Translations under genes and position numbers: made by a program
Notes under the pieces: generated by a model
The model's database searches: none
The model's input: only the letters and a program-made list of their open reading frames with translations
What the model was told of the DNA's origin: nothing
Shown: positions 53,600-62,433 of the stretch, one piece after another
Layout of the letters: each line of letters begins with the position of its first letter
Position numbering within the stretch: the first letter of the stretch is position 1
Origin: Paenibacillus sp. 32O-W
GTDB taxonomy: Bacteria; Bacillota; Bacilli; Paenibacillales; NBRC-103111
NCBI RefSeq assembly: GCF_007679495.1
Contig: NZ_VEGP01000024.1
Coordinates: forward strand, 1-64,000
DNA: 64,000 nt
Direction of reading: 5' to 3'

Positions 53600-54340
53600 G
53601 GTGGATTTGTATAAATCGTCAGGTAACGTTTATTGCGGAGCCTGAGCAATCGCTGCAGTTCCTGTTCCGTTACATACGGATCTTTTGTAAGCTCGTTGCA
53701 AATGTAAGCCGAAGATCATGCGGACGTAGCGGCGAATGTCCCGTGTTGGATCACGTCGCCCCTCACATGCCAAATCCCGATTTGCTCCAGAATCCTGTTA
53801 ATGGTCCGGAGATATAATCGGCCATCCACTTTCCACCGAGTCGTTCCCTTCGCACTTAAAAAGAACTCGGACGATTACTGAGATTCGTCGATTAAGCCTT
53901 CTTCTCCAAATAATCAGCAAGAGCCATGTCGCATCCCGAGATAAGTACTCAGTTCCTTCCGTTCTTCCTTTCCCACGAATTAGAATAACCGTTGTTCGCT
54001 CCGCAGATCGGAGCTTAGCCGGCGTGTTAGTTACAACTTGGTTCAGATCCAGCTGTACCAGCTCCTCCCGGCGCAAATTAGTAGATAACAACACATCCAT
54101 GATCGCCCGGTCACGGTTAGGTCTTGCATATTTTCTGAGTAAATATTTTCCTGCGGATCTCCATACATCGTGCTTACGGTAGTACCGCTCGAGCTGGTTG
54201 TACAGATTTTTCAATGATAAGATCTGTTCTTCGGTCAATGTCCGGGCTCTGGATCGGGAAGCAGAATATCGCGGACCCCTTTGGTCGGATTGTCCGGCAG
54301 CAAATCGGCGCAGCAGTGCGGCGCCATTTCATAAAGGGAT
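53600..54340 (-). pseudogene. tyrosine recombinase (integrase), frameshifted
   Basis: The frame TEEQILSLKNLYNQLERYYR, NRDRAIMDVLLSTNLRREEL is the start of an integrase catalytic domain, with the first catalytic Arg in TNLRREEL and later IRGKGRTEG and YLSRDAT. After that the frame is lost. The neighbouring frames continue ALADYLEKK, FLSAKGTTRWKVDGRLYLRT and INRILEQIG. The box with the remaining catalytic His/Arg/Tyr cannot be read. It sits exactly at the island edge next to the cut solute-binding gene. Confidence 0.65.
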
Positions 54341-54344
54341 CCAT

Positions 54345-54832
54345 AAGTGGTTAAGCGTTTTGGTTTCATCCAGTTCCATTACTCTTTGTACATTGGGAAA
54401 CGCGCTCAAATCATCCGGCAATTCTCGAATGATTCCTTGCTTGATCCATGAGTAGTAGGTGTCGGAATTAATGATGTCGTGGCTGAAGACGTCCGGTAAT
54501 TCGCCGGAAGCGCTCCATAATTGATATTTCTCCACATAATCGGAATAACTGATCACTTTGTCTACGAATGTCACGTTAAACTTCTCTTCCATCCACTTTA
54601 AATATTCGTCCGAATTCCGATCCGGAAACGCCTTGCCAATATTGAACGTGGATACGGAAATGTCCATGTGTTCGGCGAATGGATTGGCGTCCGTGCCGCC
54701 GGTTTGCTCGTTCCCCCCGGAATTCCCCCCATTTCCATTAGTCGAATTTGAATCCTTCGAGCAACCAACCATAATCGAAAGCAGAATAGCCAATGCCGTC
54801 ATTAACAAAGTCGTTCTTTTGCTCTTGTTCAC
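54345..54832 (-). pseudogene. solute-binding lipoprotein (SBP family 1), N-terminal part of a split gene
   Basis: Begins with a lipoprotein signal peptide (lipobox MVGC, Cys24) and a Gly/Asn-rich linker, then PFAEHMDISVSTFNIGKAF and ELPDVFSHDIINSDTYYSWIKQG, an LplA/YtcQ-type carbohydrate-binding protein. The homology breaks after LDETKTLN at about 54345, at the point where a typical protein would continue toward the DPDGN segment found at 39200 on the same strand. It follows its two permease genes by 59 bases, the normal operon order. Confidence 0.85.
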
Positions 54833-54891
54833 GATAGTCCTCCCTTGTACATTCTTTGTCTATTTTAAGACATCCGTCTCAAAACTGCGGG

Positions 54892-55767
54892 TCATTCCTT
54901 CACGGCACCCAAGGTAACCCCTGCCGCAAAGTACTTTTGCAGGAATGGATACACCAGCATGATCGGTGCCATCGTTATGATGACGCTGGCCATCTTCAGG
55001 CCGTCCGGGTAGGTTTCGCTAAGCTGGGCCACCATAGATGCGCCCATATCGTCCCTGGCCATTTTGGTAACGTCCATCAGCATATTTCGCAGGAACAATT
55101 GCATGGGATACATCTTCGTATCCGTCATGAATAGCATCGCGTAATACCATTCGTTCCAGCGGGCGACGGCATAGAAGAGTGTAATCGCTGCAATCGTCGG
55201 CTTCGATATGGGAATAACGATACGAAACAGAATAAAGATATCGTTGGCGCCGTCCATCTTCGCCGATTCTTCCAGCTCCGAAGGAATGGAGCGGAACTGA
55301 TTGATCATGACGATCAGAAAAAAGGTACTTACCGCCACCGGCAGGATCATGGCGCCATAACTGTTAATGAGCTTCAAGTTCTTGATCGTCAAGTAAAATG
55401 GAATCAAGCCGCCGCTGAACAGCATGGCGAAAATAACCCCGGACATCATTACATTTCGGCCCGGCATGCCTTTCTTCGACAAGGCGTAAGCGCCGCAAGT
55501 CGTTACCAGCATGTTGATGGTTACCCCTACCAAAGTGACGATCAGCGAATTTGTCAATGCTCTGCCGATATAGCTTCCTTTCAACAATATCTCGTAGGAG
55601 CTCAGATTAAAGCTGGTCGGGATCAGATAGAATTGCTGCTTGACCACCGCGGCCGGGTCTGCAAAAGAAGTAATCAGCACGTTGTAGAACGGCAAGATCG
55701 TAATCAAAGCCAACAGCATTAACCATACGTGAATAGCGTAATCCGTCCATGTATTCTTCCGATTCAT
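54892..55767 (-). CDS. carbohydrate ABC permease (LplC/YtcP type)
   Basis: 291 residues, six membrane helices. PFYNVLITSFADPAAV, GLIPFYLTIKNLKLINS and the coupling loop ELEESAKMDGANDIFILFRIVIP identify the MalG-like LplC branch. C-terminal residues KYFAAGVTLGAVKE are the standard ending of this branch. Its ATG shares a base with the stop of the other permease (TGATG), so translation is coupled. The binding protein it serves is disrupted. Confidence 0.88.
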   Translation of the reverse strand: MNRKNTWTDYAIHVWLMLLALITILPFYNVLITSFADPAAVVKQQFYLIPTSFNLSSYEILLKGSYIGRALTNSLIVTLVGVTINMLVTTCGAYALSKKGMPGRNVMMSGVIFAMLFSGGLIPFYLTIKNLKLINSYGAMILPVAVSTFFLIVMINQFRSIPSELEESAKMDGANDIFILFRIVIPISKPTIAAITLFYAVARWNEWYYAMLFMTDTKMYPMQLFLRNMLMDVTKMARDDMGASMVAQLSETYPDGLKMASVIITMAPIMLVYPFLQKYFAAGVTLGAVKE

Positions 55768-56690
55768 CAGAATAATCCTTCCTGTCCGAGACGTTTGGCT
55801 GCTTTATTCGCCGTATATAACAAGACAAAATTAATAATCGATTTGAACAAGCCGACGGCGGTTGACGTGCCGAAGCTTTCTCCTACGGAAAATGTCCTTC
55901 GGTATACGTAAGTATCCAGAATGTCCGCCTTTTCATAAACTGCCGGATTATACAGGTTGAAAATCTGATCAAATCCGCCTCCCCCCGAGCTCATCATCGC
56001 ACCGACATTGAGAATGAACAGGATGGCGACCGTGCTCTTCAATCCCGGCCAAGTAATGTGCCACATCCGCTGCAGACGATTCGCCCCGTCTATGCTGGCC
56101 GCTTCATATAAGGAGGGGTTAATCCCCGCAATGGCCGCGAGGTAAATGATCGTTCCCCAGCCCATATCTCTCCACAAGCTGCTGCTGAAGATAAGAGCTC
56201 GGAATGAACTCGGGTCGACGAGCAGATTGACCTTTTGGAAACCGAATATGTCGAGAAGCTGGTTCAATACCCCGAAGGCCCCGAGGAAATTAATCAGAAT
56301 TCCGCTGATAATGACCCACGATAGAAAATGAGGAAACGTATAAACGACTTGATAGAACTTCTTCAACCGGGCGGTGCGTACTTCATTGAGCAAAATCGCC
56401 ACAATGATCGGCACGGGGAATTCAAACAGCAGTCGGCCGAACGCTATAATGACCGTATTCCGAAAAGCAATCCAAAAATCGTTCAGATAGAAAATTTCCC
56501 GAAAGTTTGCTAAGCCGACCCACTCACTCCCCCAAATCCCTTTGGAAAAATTAAACTCCTTAAACGCAAGCATCAGGCCGTAGAGCGGAACATACTCGAA
56601 GACGATGTAGTAAGCAAGGAGCGGAGCGACGAGAATGTAGAAATATTTATATTCGATCATCCGCTTTAACAGGCTCTTGCCATAACCCAA
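55767..56690 (-). CDS. carbohydrate ABC permease (LplB type)
   Basis: 307 residues, MalF-like LplB branch: YYIVFEYVPLYGLMLAFKEF near the N-terminus and the coupling loop YEAASIDGANRLQRMWHITWPG. Start TTG 56690 has GGGG seven bases upstream. It heads the operon and is preceded at about 26 bases by a cre-like dyad. The ATPase is not encoded here; these systems usually share a MsmX-type ATPase. A YesMN-type two-component pair lies upstream and probably controls it. Confidence 0.88.
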   Translation of the reverse strand: MGYGKSLLKRMIEYKYFYILVAPLLAYYIVFEYVPLYGLMLAFKEFNFSKGIWGSEWVGLANFREIFYLNDFWIAFRNTVIIAFGRLLFEFPVPIIVAILLNEVRTARLKKFYQVVYTFPHFLSWVIISGILINFLGAFGVLNQLLDIFGFQKVNLLVDPSSFRALIFSSSLWRDMGWGTIIYLAAIAGINPSLYEAASIDGANRLQRMWHITWPGLKSTVAILFILNVGAMMSSGGGGFDQIFNLYNPAVYEKADILDTYVYRRTFSVGESFGTSTAVGLFKSIINFVLLYTANKAAKRLGQEGLF

Positions 56691-56715
56691 TCCTTATCCC
56701 CTCATTTCGTTTTGG

Positions 56716-56730
56716 TTTAAGCGCTTTCAA
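56716..56730. promoter_or_regulatory. cre-like site upstream of the lplB-type gene
   Basis: TTGAAAGCGCTTAAA (minus strand) matches the CcpA consensus apart from one position and has a perfect AAGCGCTT core. It lies just upstream of the permease start. Confidence 0.6.
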
Positions 56731-56812
56731 CATTATTGTAAGGGAGCCCCGGTAAAGTACCTATGGATTTATCTCACGTGAAGTATGGAAATTTCTAATG
56801 CATTTGTCGATA

Positions 56813-57290
56813 AAAAAAGCTCCTAACGGAGTATTTCATGGATGAGCGACCGCGTTTAAAGGATGTTTTTATCGCCAAATAGAATTTGAAGTTATTCAGG
56901 ACGCAATAACTTATAAATTCTGATTGTGGTAAAAAAAGCTCCTAACGGAGCCCTGAGGGAAAGCCAACGTCGCATTCGGGTCGGTAAAGACATCACAAAA
57001 GACGAGCAAAAATACATTAAAATCGTGCCCTTTTCCAAAAAAAGGCGAAAGACGCTCAAATGTGCAGGTCTTTTTCACAAAATGGGGCCATTTCGCAAAA
57101 ATCGCTCCAAAGACGTGCATTATTGCTCTAGAATAGGGCATTGCGTAGCTTTCTCTAAAAAAGACCTGCATTATTGCTCTAGAATCGGTATGTGGCGACT
57201 TTTCTCCAAAAAGACGTGCATTATCGCTTTAGAATAGGGCGCTTCGCGGTTTTTCCCAAAAAAAGACCTGCAGTTTTGCTTGTCTTTTAC
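56813..57290. repeat. intergenic repeats: duplicated GCTCCTAACGGAG hairpin and about 50-bp tandem units
   Basis: AAAAAAAGCTCCTAACGGAG occurs twice (about 56813 and 56933). From about 57109, units opening AAAGACSTGCATTAT.GCT..TAGAATMGG recur at 57109, 57160, 57210 and, degenerate, 57262 (periods 51, 50, 52), with a decayed unit near 57049. A 103-residue frame crosses the units, but its sequence is repeat-derived. I see no gene between 56691 and 57513. Confidence 0.7.
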
Positions 57291-57486
57291 ACCATCCGGT
57301 AGACGACCCGGGGTTGCCCAAAAAAGTTTAATATAAAACGAAAAATTCCGGTGCTAGCGGTGCTGAAAAATCGCAAACTGGATTTTGGGGCAGCGCCTTA
57401 ATTGAAAGAAGAGCTATCCGCTAAAACGTTCGGTTTTAATTAAGGAACTAAATAAGCTCTCAAAACTTATACTTTCTTATATTTTA

Positions 57487-57520
57487 AAAAAAACAAGCCC
57501 GCCGACTAATCCATTAGTCG
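57487..57520 (-). terminator. terminator overlapping the response-regulator stop
   Basis: CGACTAAT (57503-57510) pairs with ATTAGTCG (57513-57520), containing the stop codon in the stem, and a T-run of eight follows shortly on the minus strand. Confidence 0.7.
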
Positions 57521-58359
57521 ATGCGGAACTCGGTAGGCGTCTGTCCTGTATATTTCTTAAAGGTTTTTGCAAAGTAATAGTACTCCTTGTAACCAGACTG
57601 CATGGCGATATCGCTAACCGCCAGTTGTGTCGTTTTAAGCAATTTGCAAGCGTGCTGCATGCGTAAATCGGTCAAATATTTGGTGAAGTTCACCTGCAGC
57701 TCCTTCTTGAACAATGAGCTTAAATAATTCGGATGCAAGTAAAATTGTCTGGCAATGTCCTGAATGGTCAGATTGTCGCGAAAGTGTTCATGAATATGCC
57801 GCACGATGAGCCGAAGCGTCTCTTTGCCGTCCGTATCCACTGCATCCGCAGCATTGGGGAGTGCCTCATCCATTGCGCCCGTGGCCATATCGAACGCCGG
57901 TTCCATCTCACCCGAATCCAAGGACCGCGTCATATCCCCATGGTCACGAAGCCGTTCGAGTTCATGGCGCAATGCCTGCCGTTCCTTAGCTATCGAATTC
58001 TTGACGGTCAGGAGAGCCTCCATAATATCTTCTTCCTTGAAGGGCTTCAGACAATAGCCGACAGCCCCGTAAGACATCGCCTGTTTGGCATATTCGAATT
58101 CCGCATAACCGCTGGCAATGATGAATTTGGTAGCCACTTCGGCAGCCTTCAGCTTCCCGATTAGCTCGATCCCATTCATACCCGGCATACGAATATCGAT
58201 AAAGGCGACATCCGGCCGAAGCTCGGTAATGCGTTCATAGCCTTCAATGCCATTCGCGGCCACCCCGACGATTTCGAAGCCGATCTCCGTCCAATCGACC
58301 GTTCCCTTCAAGCTCTCCAGAATCCACTTCTCGTCATCAACCAACATAGCCTTATACAT
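57514..58359 (-). CDS. YesN-type response regulator (REC-AraC)
   Basis: 281 residues. N-terminal receiver domain: acidic pair in LVDDEKW, phospho-acceptor Asp in VAFIDIRMPG (about Asp55), Lys in YCLKPF. A linker leads to two AraC helix-turn-helix units (DIARQFYLHPNYLSSLFKKE and DIAMQSGYKEYYYFAKTFKK). Paired with the YesM-type kinase upstream, whose stop it overlaps by eight bases. By analogy with YesMN/LytSD-type pairs in Paenibacillus it should activate the nearby ABC operon in response to an extracellular carbohydrate. Confidence 0.9.
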   Translation of the reverse strand: MYKAMLVDDEKWILESLKGTVDWTEIGFEIVGVAANGIEGYERITELRPDVAFIDIRMPGMNGIELIGKLKAAEVATKFIIASGYAEFEYAKQAMSYGAVGYCLKPFKEEDIMEALLTVKNSIAKERQALRHELERLRDHGDMTRSLDSGEMEPAFDMATGAMDEALPNAADAVDTDGKETLRLIVRHIHEHFRDNLTIQDIARQFYLHPNYLSSLFKKELQVNFTKYLTDLRMQHACKLLKTTQLAVSDIAMQSGYKEYYYFAKTFKKYTGQTPTEFRID

Positions 58360-60169
58360 CTAAATCTTCTCCTTTTACAGGAATGCAGAGGGTCACCTTG
58401 GTCCCTTCGTTAGGCAAACTATCAATGGATGAGATGCCGTACCCGTCTCCATAGGCAATACGAAGTCGCCGATGCACATTCATTATACCAATATGCTTGG
58501 AGGGGGAAACAGGGAGGAGCTCTCTTCCCGTTTCCTGATTCCGCAAGCTTTGCCTGATGCTGTTGAGCAATGCGGCCTCCATGCCTACACCATCATCCTC
58601 CACCCACATGATCATCTGCCCGTTATCGCCCATTCGGCTGCCTACAACAAGACGACAGGTTACCATACTCGGCTCAATCCCATGGTATATCGCATTTTCC
58701 ACCAGAGGCTGGAGGATCATCTTGATGATTTTATTATTTAAAGTGGATTCAGCGAACTCATACTGCACATTAAAGCGTCCTTCAAAGCGGATTTGCTGAA
58801 CATGGACGTAGGCTTGAATAATATCGATTTCCTCCTGCAGCCTTACGTGCTCCTCCCCCTTGATGCTGTAACGAAAAATCCGGCTCAACGCATCCGACAT
58901 ATCGCGGATTTCCCGAACCCCCCGTGCCAGGGCAATCCCTTTCATCGTTTCCAATGTATTGTACAAGAAATGAGGGTTAATCTGACTCTTCAGGAAGCGA
59001 AGCTCCGCCTGCTGCTTCAATATTTCCAATTCAAAAATATGAGTTCGGGATTCGATCAGCTCTTCCACCAAATCATCAATTTCGTCCAGCAGCGAGTTAA
59101 ATTTGTTGGCCATCACGTCAAATTCCGCATATCCCCTGACTGCTATGCGGTTGCTTCTGCTTTCAAGCCCTTTAGCCCGAATCCCATAGATGTAGGATAG
59201 GAAAGAACGAAGAGGGAGCAGAATGTTCCGGCTGATGAAAATATAGCATAAGATCAAAACAGCAATCAGCAGAGCAAAAACTCCAATGATCAAAGCCTGC
59301 ACGTCCTCCAGACCACGAAACAGCTCCTTCACCGGAAAAACGCTTATGATCCTGCTGCCAATTTCGGGAACCTCCAACGTATGTACGACAGAGTTCTCCC
59401 CATTAAGCTTAAAGGTCGATGGAATAGTTTCCTGTTCATATATCTTTAAGGTCTCAGGAAGCGGTTGGCCAATTTCCGTTGGACTGTTGCCCGCATAAAT
59501 GATCCCCTTGCGGTCCGTAACATAAAATTTTCCCGTAATGCGCTGCGACATGTAGTCCATATGCGGTACGAGCGCATTGACGTCCAGCACCATAATCGCA
59601 TATCCGATTTTGGTTCCGGCACCGGTAGCGGTGTCATAAACGGGCACCCCGACATAAATGACATAATCTTCGGAAAAGGTTGATCTCAGATGGAGGGGAA
59701 CTCCGGCCGGAAGCGGGTGGATGCCCAAGTAATAGGCCGTTGTACGCGCAGGAATCTCTTCCAAGGGAATATCCTTCTCGCAGTTGATACAGTTATACGT
59801 GTTGCCGTTCATTCCAATCAGTACGATTTCAAGAATGCCCTGCTTCATCGATCTCAGGTTCACGAGCAATTTTTCCAGCTTCAAATAAAGCTCGTACCTG
59901 GCAAGCGGATCTTCGTTCCGTAAATATTGCTGCACCGTATCGTTATACGCTATATTCGGCATGATCCGGTTGATGGTATCCGCGTTAGATAGAATATTTT
60001 GATTGATCGTAGTAATGATTTCTTGAGTATATACGCTATTTCGTTCATAGGTAATGTCCAGGATGCGATAATAGCTCCAAATGACAATAACAATGAGCAT
60101 AAGCAAAATAACGATGCCTGTAAAAATCAACTGCCAACGTATCGAATGTCTTCTTAAGAAAGCAAGCAT
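58352..60169 (-). CDS. YesM-type sensor histidine kinase
   Basis: 605 residues. Membrane helix 1 near residues 11-33, a large extracellular sensing region, helix 2 (IIGVFALLIAVLILCYIFI), a HAMP-like segment, then the His_kinase box QINPHFLYNTLETMKG with the phospho-His, and an HATPase_c domain (ILQPLVENAIYHG, EDDGVGM). ATG 60169 with GGAGGGG four bases before it is the proper start; an upstream in-frame codon at 60217 is unsupported. It forms an operon with the response regulator. Confidence 0.9.
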   Translation of the reverse strand: MLAFLRRHSIRWQLIFTGIVILLMLIVIVIWSYYRILDITYERNSVYTQEIITTINQNILSNADTINRIMPNIAYNDTVQQYLRNEDPLARYELYLKLEKLLVNLRSMKQGILEIVLIGMNGNTYNCINCEKDIPLEEIPARTTAYYLGIHPLPAGVPLHLRSTFSEDYVIYVGVPVYDTATGAGTKIGYAIMVLDVNALVPHMDYMSQRITGKFYVTDRKGIIYAGNSPTEIGQPLPETLKIYEQETIPSTFKLNGENSVVHTLEVPEIGSRIISVFPVKELFRGLEDVQALIIGVFALLIAVLILCYIFISRNILLPLRSFLSYIYGIRAKGLESRSNRIAVRGYAEFDVMANKFNSLLDEIDDLVEELIESRTHIFELEILKQQAELRFLKSQINPHFLYNTLETMKGIALARGVREIRDMSDALSRIFRYSIKGEEHVRLQEEIDIIQAYVHVQQIRFEGRFNVQYEFAESTLNNKIIKMILQPLVENAIYHGIEPSMVTCRLVVGSRMGDNGQMIMWVEDDGVGMEAALLNSIRQSLRNQETGRELLPVSPSKHIGIMNVHRRLRIAYGDGYGISSIDSLPNEGTKVTLCIPVKGEDLDV

Positions 60170-60277
60170 GCGACCCCTCCCGCCAACAAGCAGACCCGAG
60201 CCCGCTTCATATCTCACCTATGTGGGATTCTAGCACAGCGCCGCGGGGATGGAAAGGCTTACAAACATTACAAGCAC

Positions 60278-60305
60278 AAAAAAACAGCATGCAGATGCAT
60301 GCTGT
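60278..60305 (-). terminator. terminator of the toxin-antitoxin operon
   Basis: ACAGCATGC-AGAT-GCATGCTGT is a perfect nine-base stem, followed on the minus strand by seven T residues. It lies about 47 bases after the toxin stop. Confidence 0.8.
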
Positions 60306-60351
60306 AGTTGGAGCAAAGCATAGTTTTTTTTATTACTATACTATTACCGGA

Positions 60352-60651
60352 CTAAGTCTTCTTTCTTTTCCAATACACATTTTCTCGCTTATGTTTAATA
60401 CCATTTATCCAAACAATTGCTTCATCTTCGTCGACTTCAAACACAAGAATAACTTGATAAAGCCCCAGTCTTGCCCAAAGACCTCTCAATTCGCCTGTCA
60501 TAATTTGTTTAGCGGTGAGCGTTGGTGTATACAGCAACCTGGTAAACGAGTCCAGAAAAATCTTTTCCTTCACATCTGGTGGATAGGCAAGAATACCGCT
60601 AAGCTCATCCAAAGCCGTTTGCGTCCAATAAACGCTATACGTTTTGTTCAT
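60352..60651 (-). CDS. ParE/RelE-superfamily toxin
   Basis: 99 residues, basic C-terminus. YSVYWTQTALDELSGILAYP opens like ParE/RelE toxins, and LRGLWARLGLYQVILVFEVDE is the central beta-sheet with the usual Arg/Tyr pattern; it ends in KRENVYWKRKK. It may be a ribosome-dependent RNase or a gyrase poison; catalytic residues do not decide. The start at 60651 overlaps the antitoxin end by 17 bases. A longer in-frame extension to 60786 lies inside the antitoxin gene and is not credible. Confidence 0.78.
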   Translation of the reverse strand: MNKTYSVYWTQTALDELSGILAYPPDVKEKIFLDSFTRLLYTPTLTAKQIMTGELRGLWARLGLYQVILVFEVDEDEAIVWINGIKHKRENVYWKRKKT

Positions 60652-60922
60652 GTTCAAAATCTTTGACCTTATTGCGTAAATAATCAAGTCCGGCTTCTTT
60701 ACCGTATATCCGTCCATGTTCACGATCTTCACGACTCTGACCAATTTGTCTAATGAGATCTGCATCCTCCGCGAGTGATGCGTCATCCAATTGTTCCAGA
60801 ACGGCTCTTTCCCGTTTCATATTCAAATATCCGATAAAATCATATACTTCGATTGCGTCTTGTTCGGGGATTCGGTCAATCATTCTTTTTAGTTCTTCGC
60901 GGTCTATACTCAAACCGTTCAC
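60635..60922 (-). CDS. antitoxin of the ParE/RelE-type pair
   Basis: 95 residues, acidic, mostly helical. LSIDREELKRMIDRIPEQDAIEVYDFIGYL in the N-terminal part resembles the dimerising/DNA-binding region of DUF2281-like antitoxins, and the C-terminal tail (YLRNKVKDFEHEQ) would wrap the toxin. GTG 60922 follows GGAGAGG. It overlaps the toxin start, the usual coupled design, and probably autoregulates the operon. Confidence 0.72.
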   Translation of the reverse strand: MNGLSIDREELKRMIDRIPEQDAIEVYDFIGYLNMKRERAVLEQLDDASLAEDADLIRQIGQSREDREHGRIYGKEAGLDYLRNKVKDFEHEQNV

Positions 60923-61140
60923 CGCCTCTCCATTTTCCTAATGACACATTATTCCCATTATACCACAAAAAGAGCAGGCTAAAGACAGAAGAGAAATCGA
61001 CGGGTAACCATTGGCATAAAGCATCATTTTTCGCGACTTCATCAACGTCCTGTCAACAAGTTTGCAATGAGCAAGATGCTATATTCTCAAATAAGTTGAT
61101 GGAAAGCTGCGCTTATTCGATTCTTGGCCTCGCAAGCCCT

Positions 61141-62385
61141 CTATTCGGACGAAACCGACTTTAACACGCTCCGCAAATCATGTCCGGTTGGAGACTGGTA
61201 GACTCGAAGTCCAAACTCCGGCGCAACAGCAAGAATATGATCAAAAATATCGGACTGAACCCCTTCATAAACCGTCCAGGCGGTATCATTCGTGAATGCG
61301 TAAATTTCCAAAGGCAGGCCGGTTTCCCCCGGATTCAATTGCCTGACCATGCGTGTCATTCCTTTATGAATTTTGGGATGATGCTCGAGATATTGTTCGA
61401 TATAGGCTCTAAACACACCGATGTTCGTCATTGCCCTGCCATTCACTTTGCTGGATCGGTCTATTTCATTTTCGATGTTATGCTGCTCAATTTCTATCTC
61501 TCTTTTGGTGATATAGTCGTGAAGATAATGAATTTTCTTGAATTTCTCTATCATTTCAGGGCTGCAGAAGGTAATGCTGCCCGTATCCACGTGAATCGCA
61601 CGTTTGATCCGCCGACCACCGGAGGCTTGCATGCCTCTCCAGTTTTTGAAGGAATCGGAGATTAGCGCATAAGTCGGAATGGTCGTGATCGTCTTGTCCC
61701 AATTCTGAACCTTAACCGTGACCAAGGAAATCTCGATAACATCTCCGTCCGCTCCATACTTCGGCATCTCAATCCAATCCCCGACGCGCACCATATCATT
61801 GGAAGTCAATTGAATTCCCGCTACCAGGCCCAATATAGAATCTTTGAAAATCAACATAATGACCGCTGATAATGCGCCGATCCCGCTTAGAAGAATGACT
61901 GGGCTCTCGCCAATCAGGTTGGAGATAATCAGTATTCCGCCAATGATAAAAATAATAATTTTAACGACCTGAATGTATCCCCGGATCGGTCTGACCTTGG
62001 ATATTTCGTAAGTGGTATAAATGTCATTCATTGCATTAAGAAATGCGTCCAGTACCAGCATCATCACCACGATCATGTAGATGACGACACCCTTCTCTAT
62101 CCATTGTTGATAGGCGGGGAAGGTGAAAGAGAAGTAATAAATAATAAGGGCGGGAACCACATGAGAGAGCTTCTGGAAGACCTTCCGCTCCAGAAGATAA
62201 TTGTCCCACTTGAACCGGTTGTTGTTAATGTAATGACTAAGGACTTTTATAACAATCTTTTTGGTAATAAAATTTGCTAGTATGCTTAGCGCACTGATTC
62301 CAACAATCATGATCGCATTAGACAGGTAAACAGCTGTATCTGCTTGGATTCCGAGCTCTACAAGTAGATTGTTAATGAATTCCAT
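61141..62385 (-). CDS. MscS-family mechanosensitive ion channel
   Basis: 414 residues. Four to five N-terminal membrane helices lead to the pore helix region (LLSGIGALSAVIMLIFKDSILGLVAGIQL) and the cytoplasmic beta-domain (VRVGDWIEMPKYGADGDVIEISLVTVKVQNWD.TITTIPTY). The last motif is that of MscS, and the long C-terminal region (KRAIHVDTGSITF...) suggests the larger YbdG/MscM-like subgroup. It would open under membrane tension to release osmolytes. ATG 62385 is preferred because GGAGG stands just before it. Confidence 0.85.
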   Translation of the reverse strand: MEFINNLLVELGIQADTAVYLSNAIMIVGISALSILANFITKKIVIKVLSHYINNNRFKWDNYLLERKVFQKLSHVVPALIIYYFSFTFPAYQQWIEKGVVIYMIVVMMLVLDAFLNAMNDIYTTYEISKVRPIRGYIQVVKIIIFIIGGILIISNLIGESPVILLSGIGALSAVIMLIFKDSILGLVAGIQLTSNDMVRVGDWIEMPKYGADGDVIEISLVTVKVQNWDKTITTIPTYALISDSFKNWRGMQASGGRRIKRAIHVDTGSITFCSPEMIEKFKKIHYLHDYITKREIEIEQHNIENEIDRSSKVNGRAMTNIGVFRAYIEQYLEHHPKIHKGMTRMVRQLNPGETGLPLEIYAFTNDTAWTVYEGVQSDIFDHILAVAPEFGLRVYQSPTGHDLRSVLKSVSSE

Positions 62386-62433
62386 AATTCCTCCCAAAAA
62401 AAGAAAGGTCCACCATAGCACGCATGGACTGCT

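Larger units (their letters stand above)
39233..54345. other. 15-kb genomic island splitting the solute-binding protein gene
   Basis: The two broken halves of one lipoprotein gene mark the edges. Inside are group II intron fragments, an IS256-type remnant, an ABC-2 exporter, an AT-rich biosynthetic cluster, a ruined transposase, another intron remnant, a LeuB-like gene and, at the right edge, a decayed tyrosine recombinase. The flanking operon order (two permeases, binding protein, isomerase) becomes normal if the island is removed. I did not find clear direct repeats at the two edges. Confidence 0.7.

Noticed and set aside
53593-53817. 74-residue plus-strand open frame near the island edge
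   Set aside because: It is antisense to the decayed integrase, whose residues are recognisable on the minus strand.
56926-57237. 103-residue plus-strand open frame upstream of the response regulator gene
   Set aside because: Its sequence is made by the roughly 50-bp tandem repeats, and the opposite strand is open too; there is no start signal.
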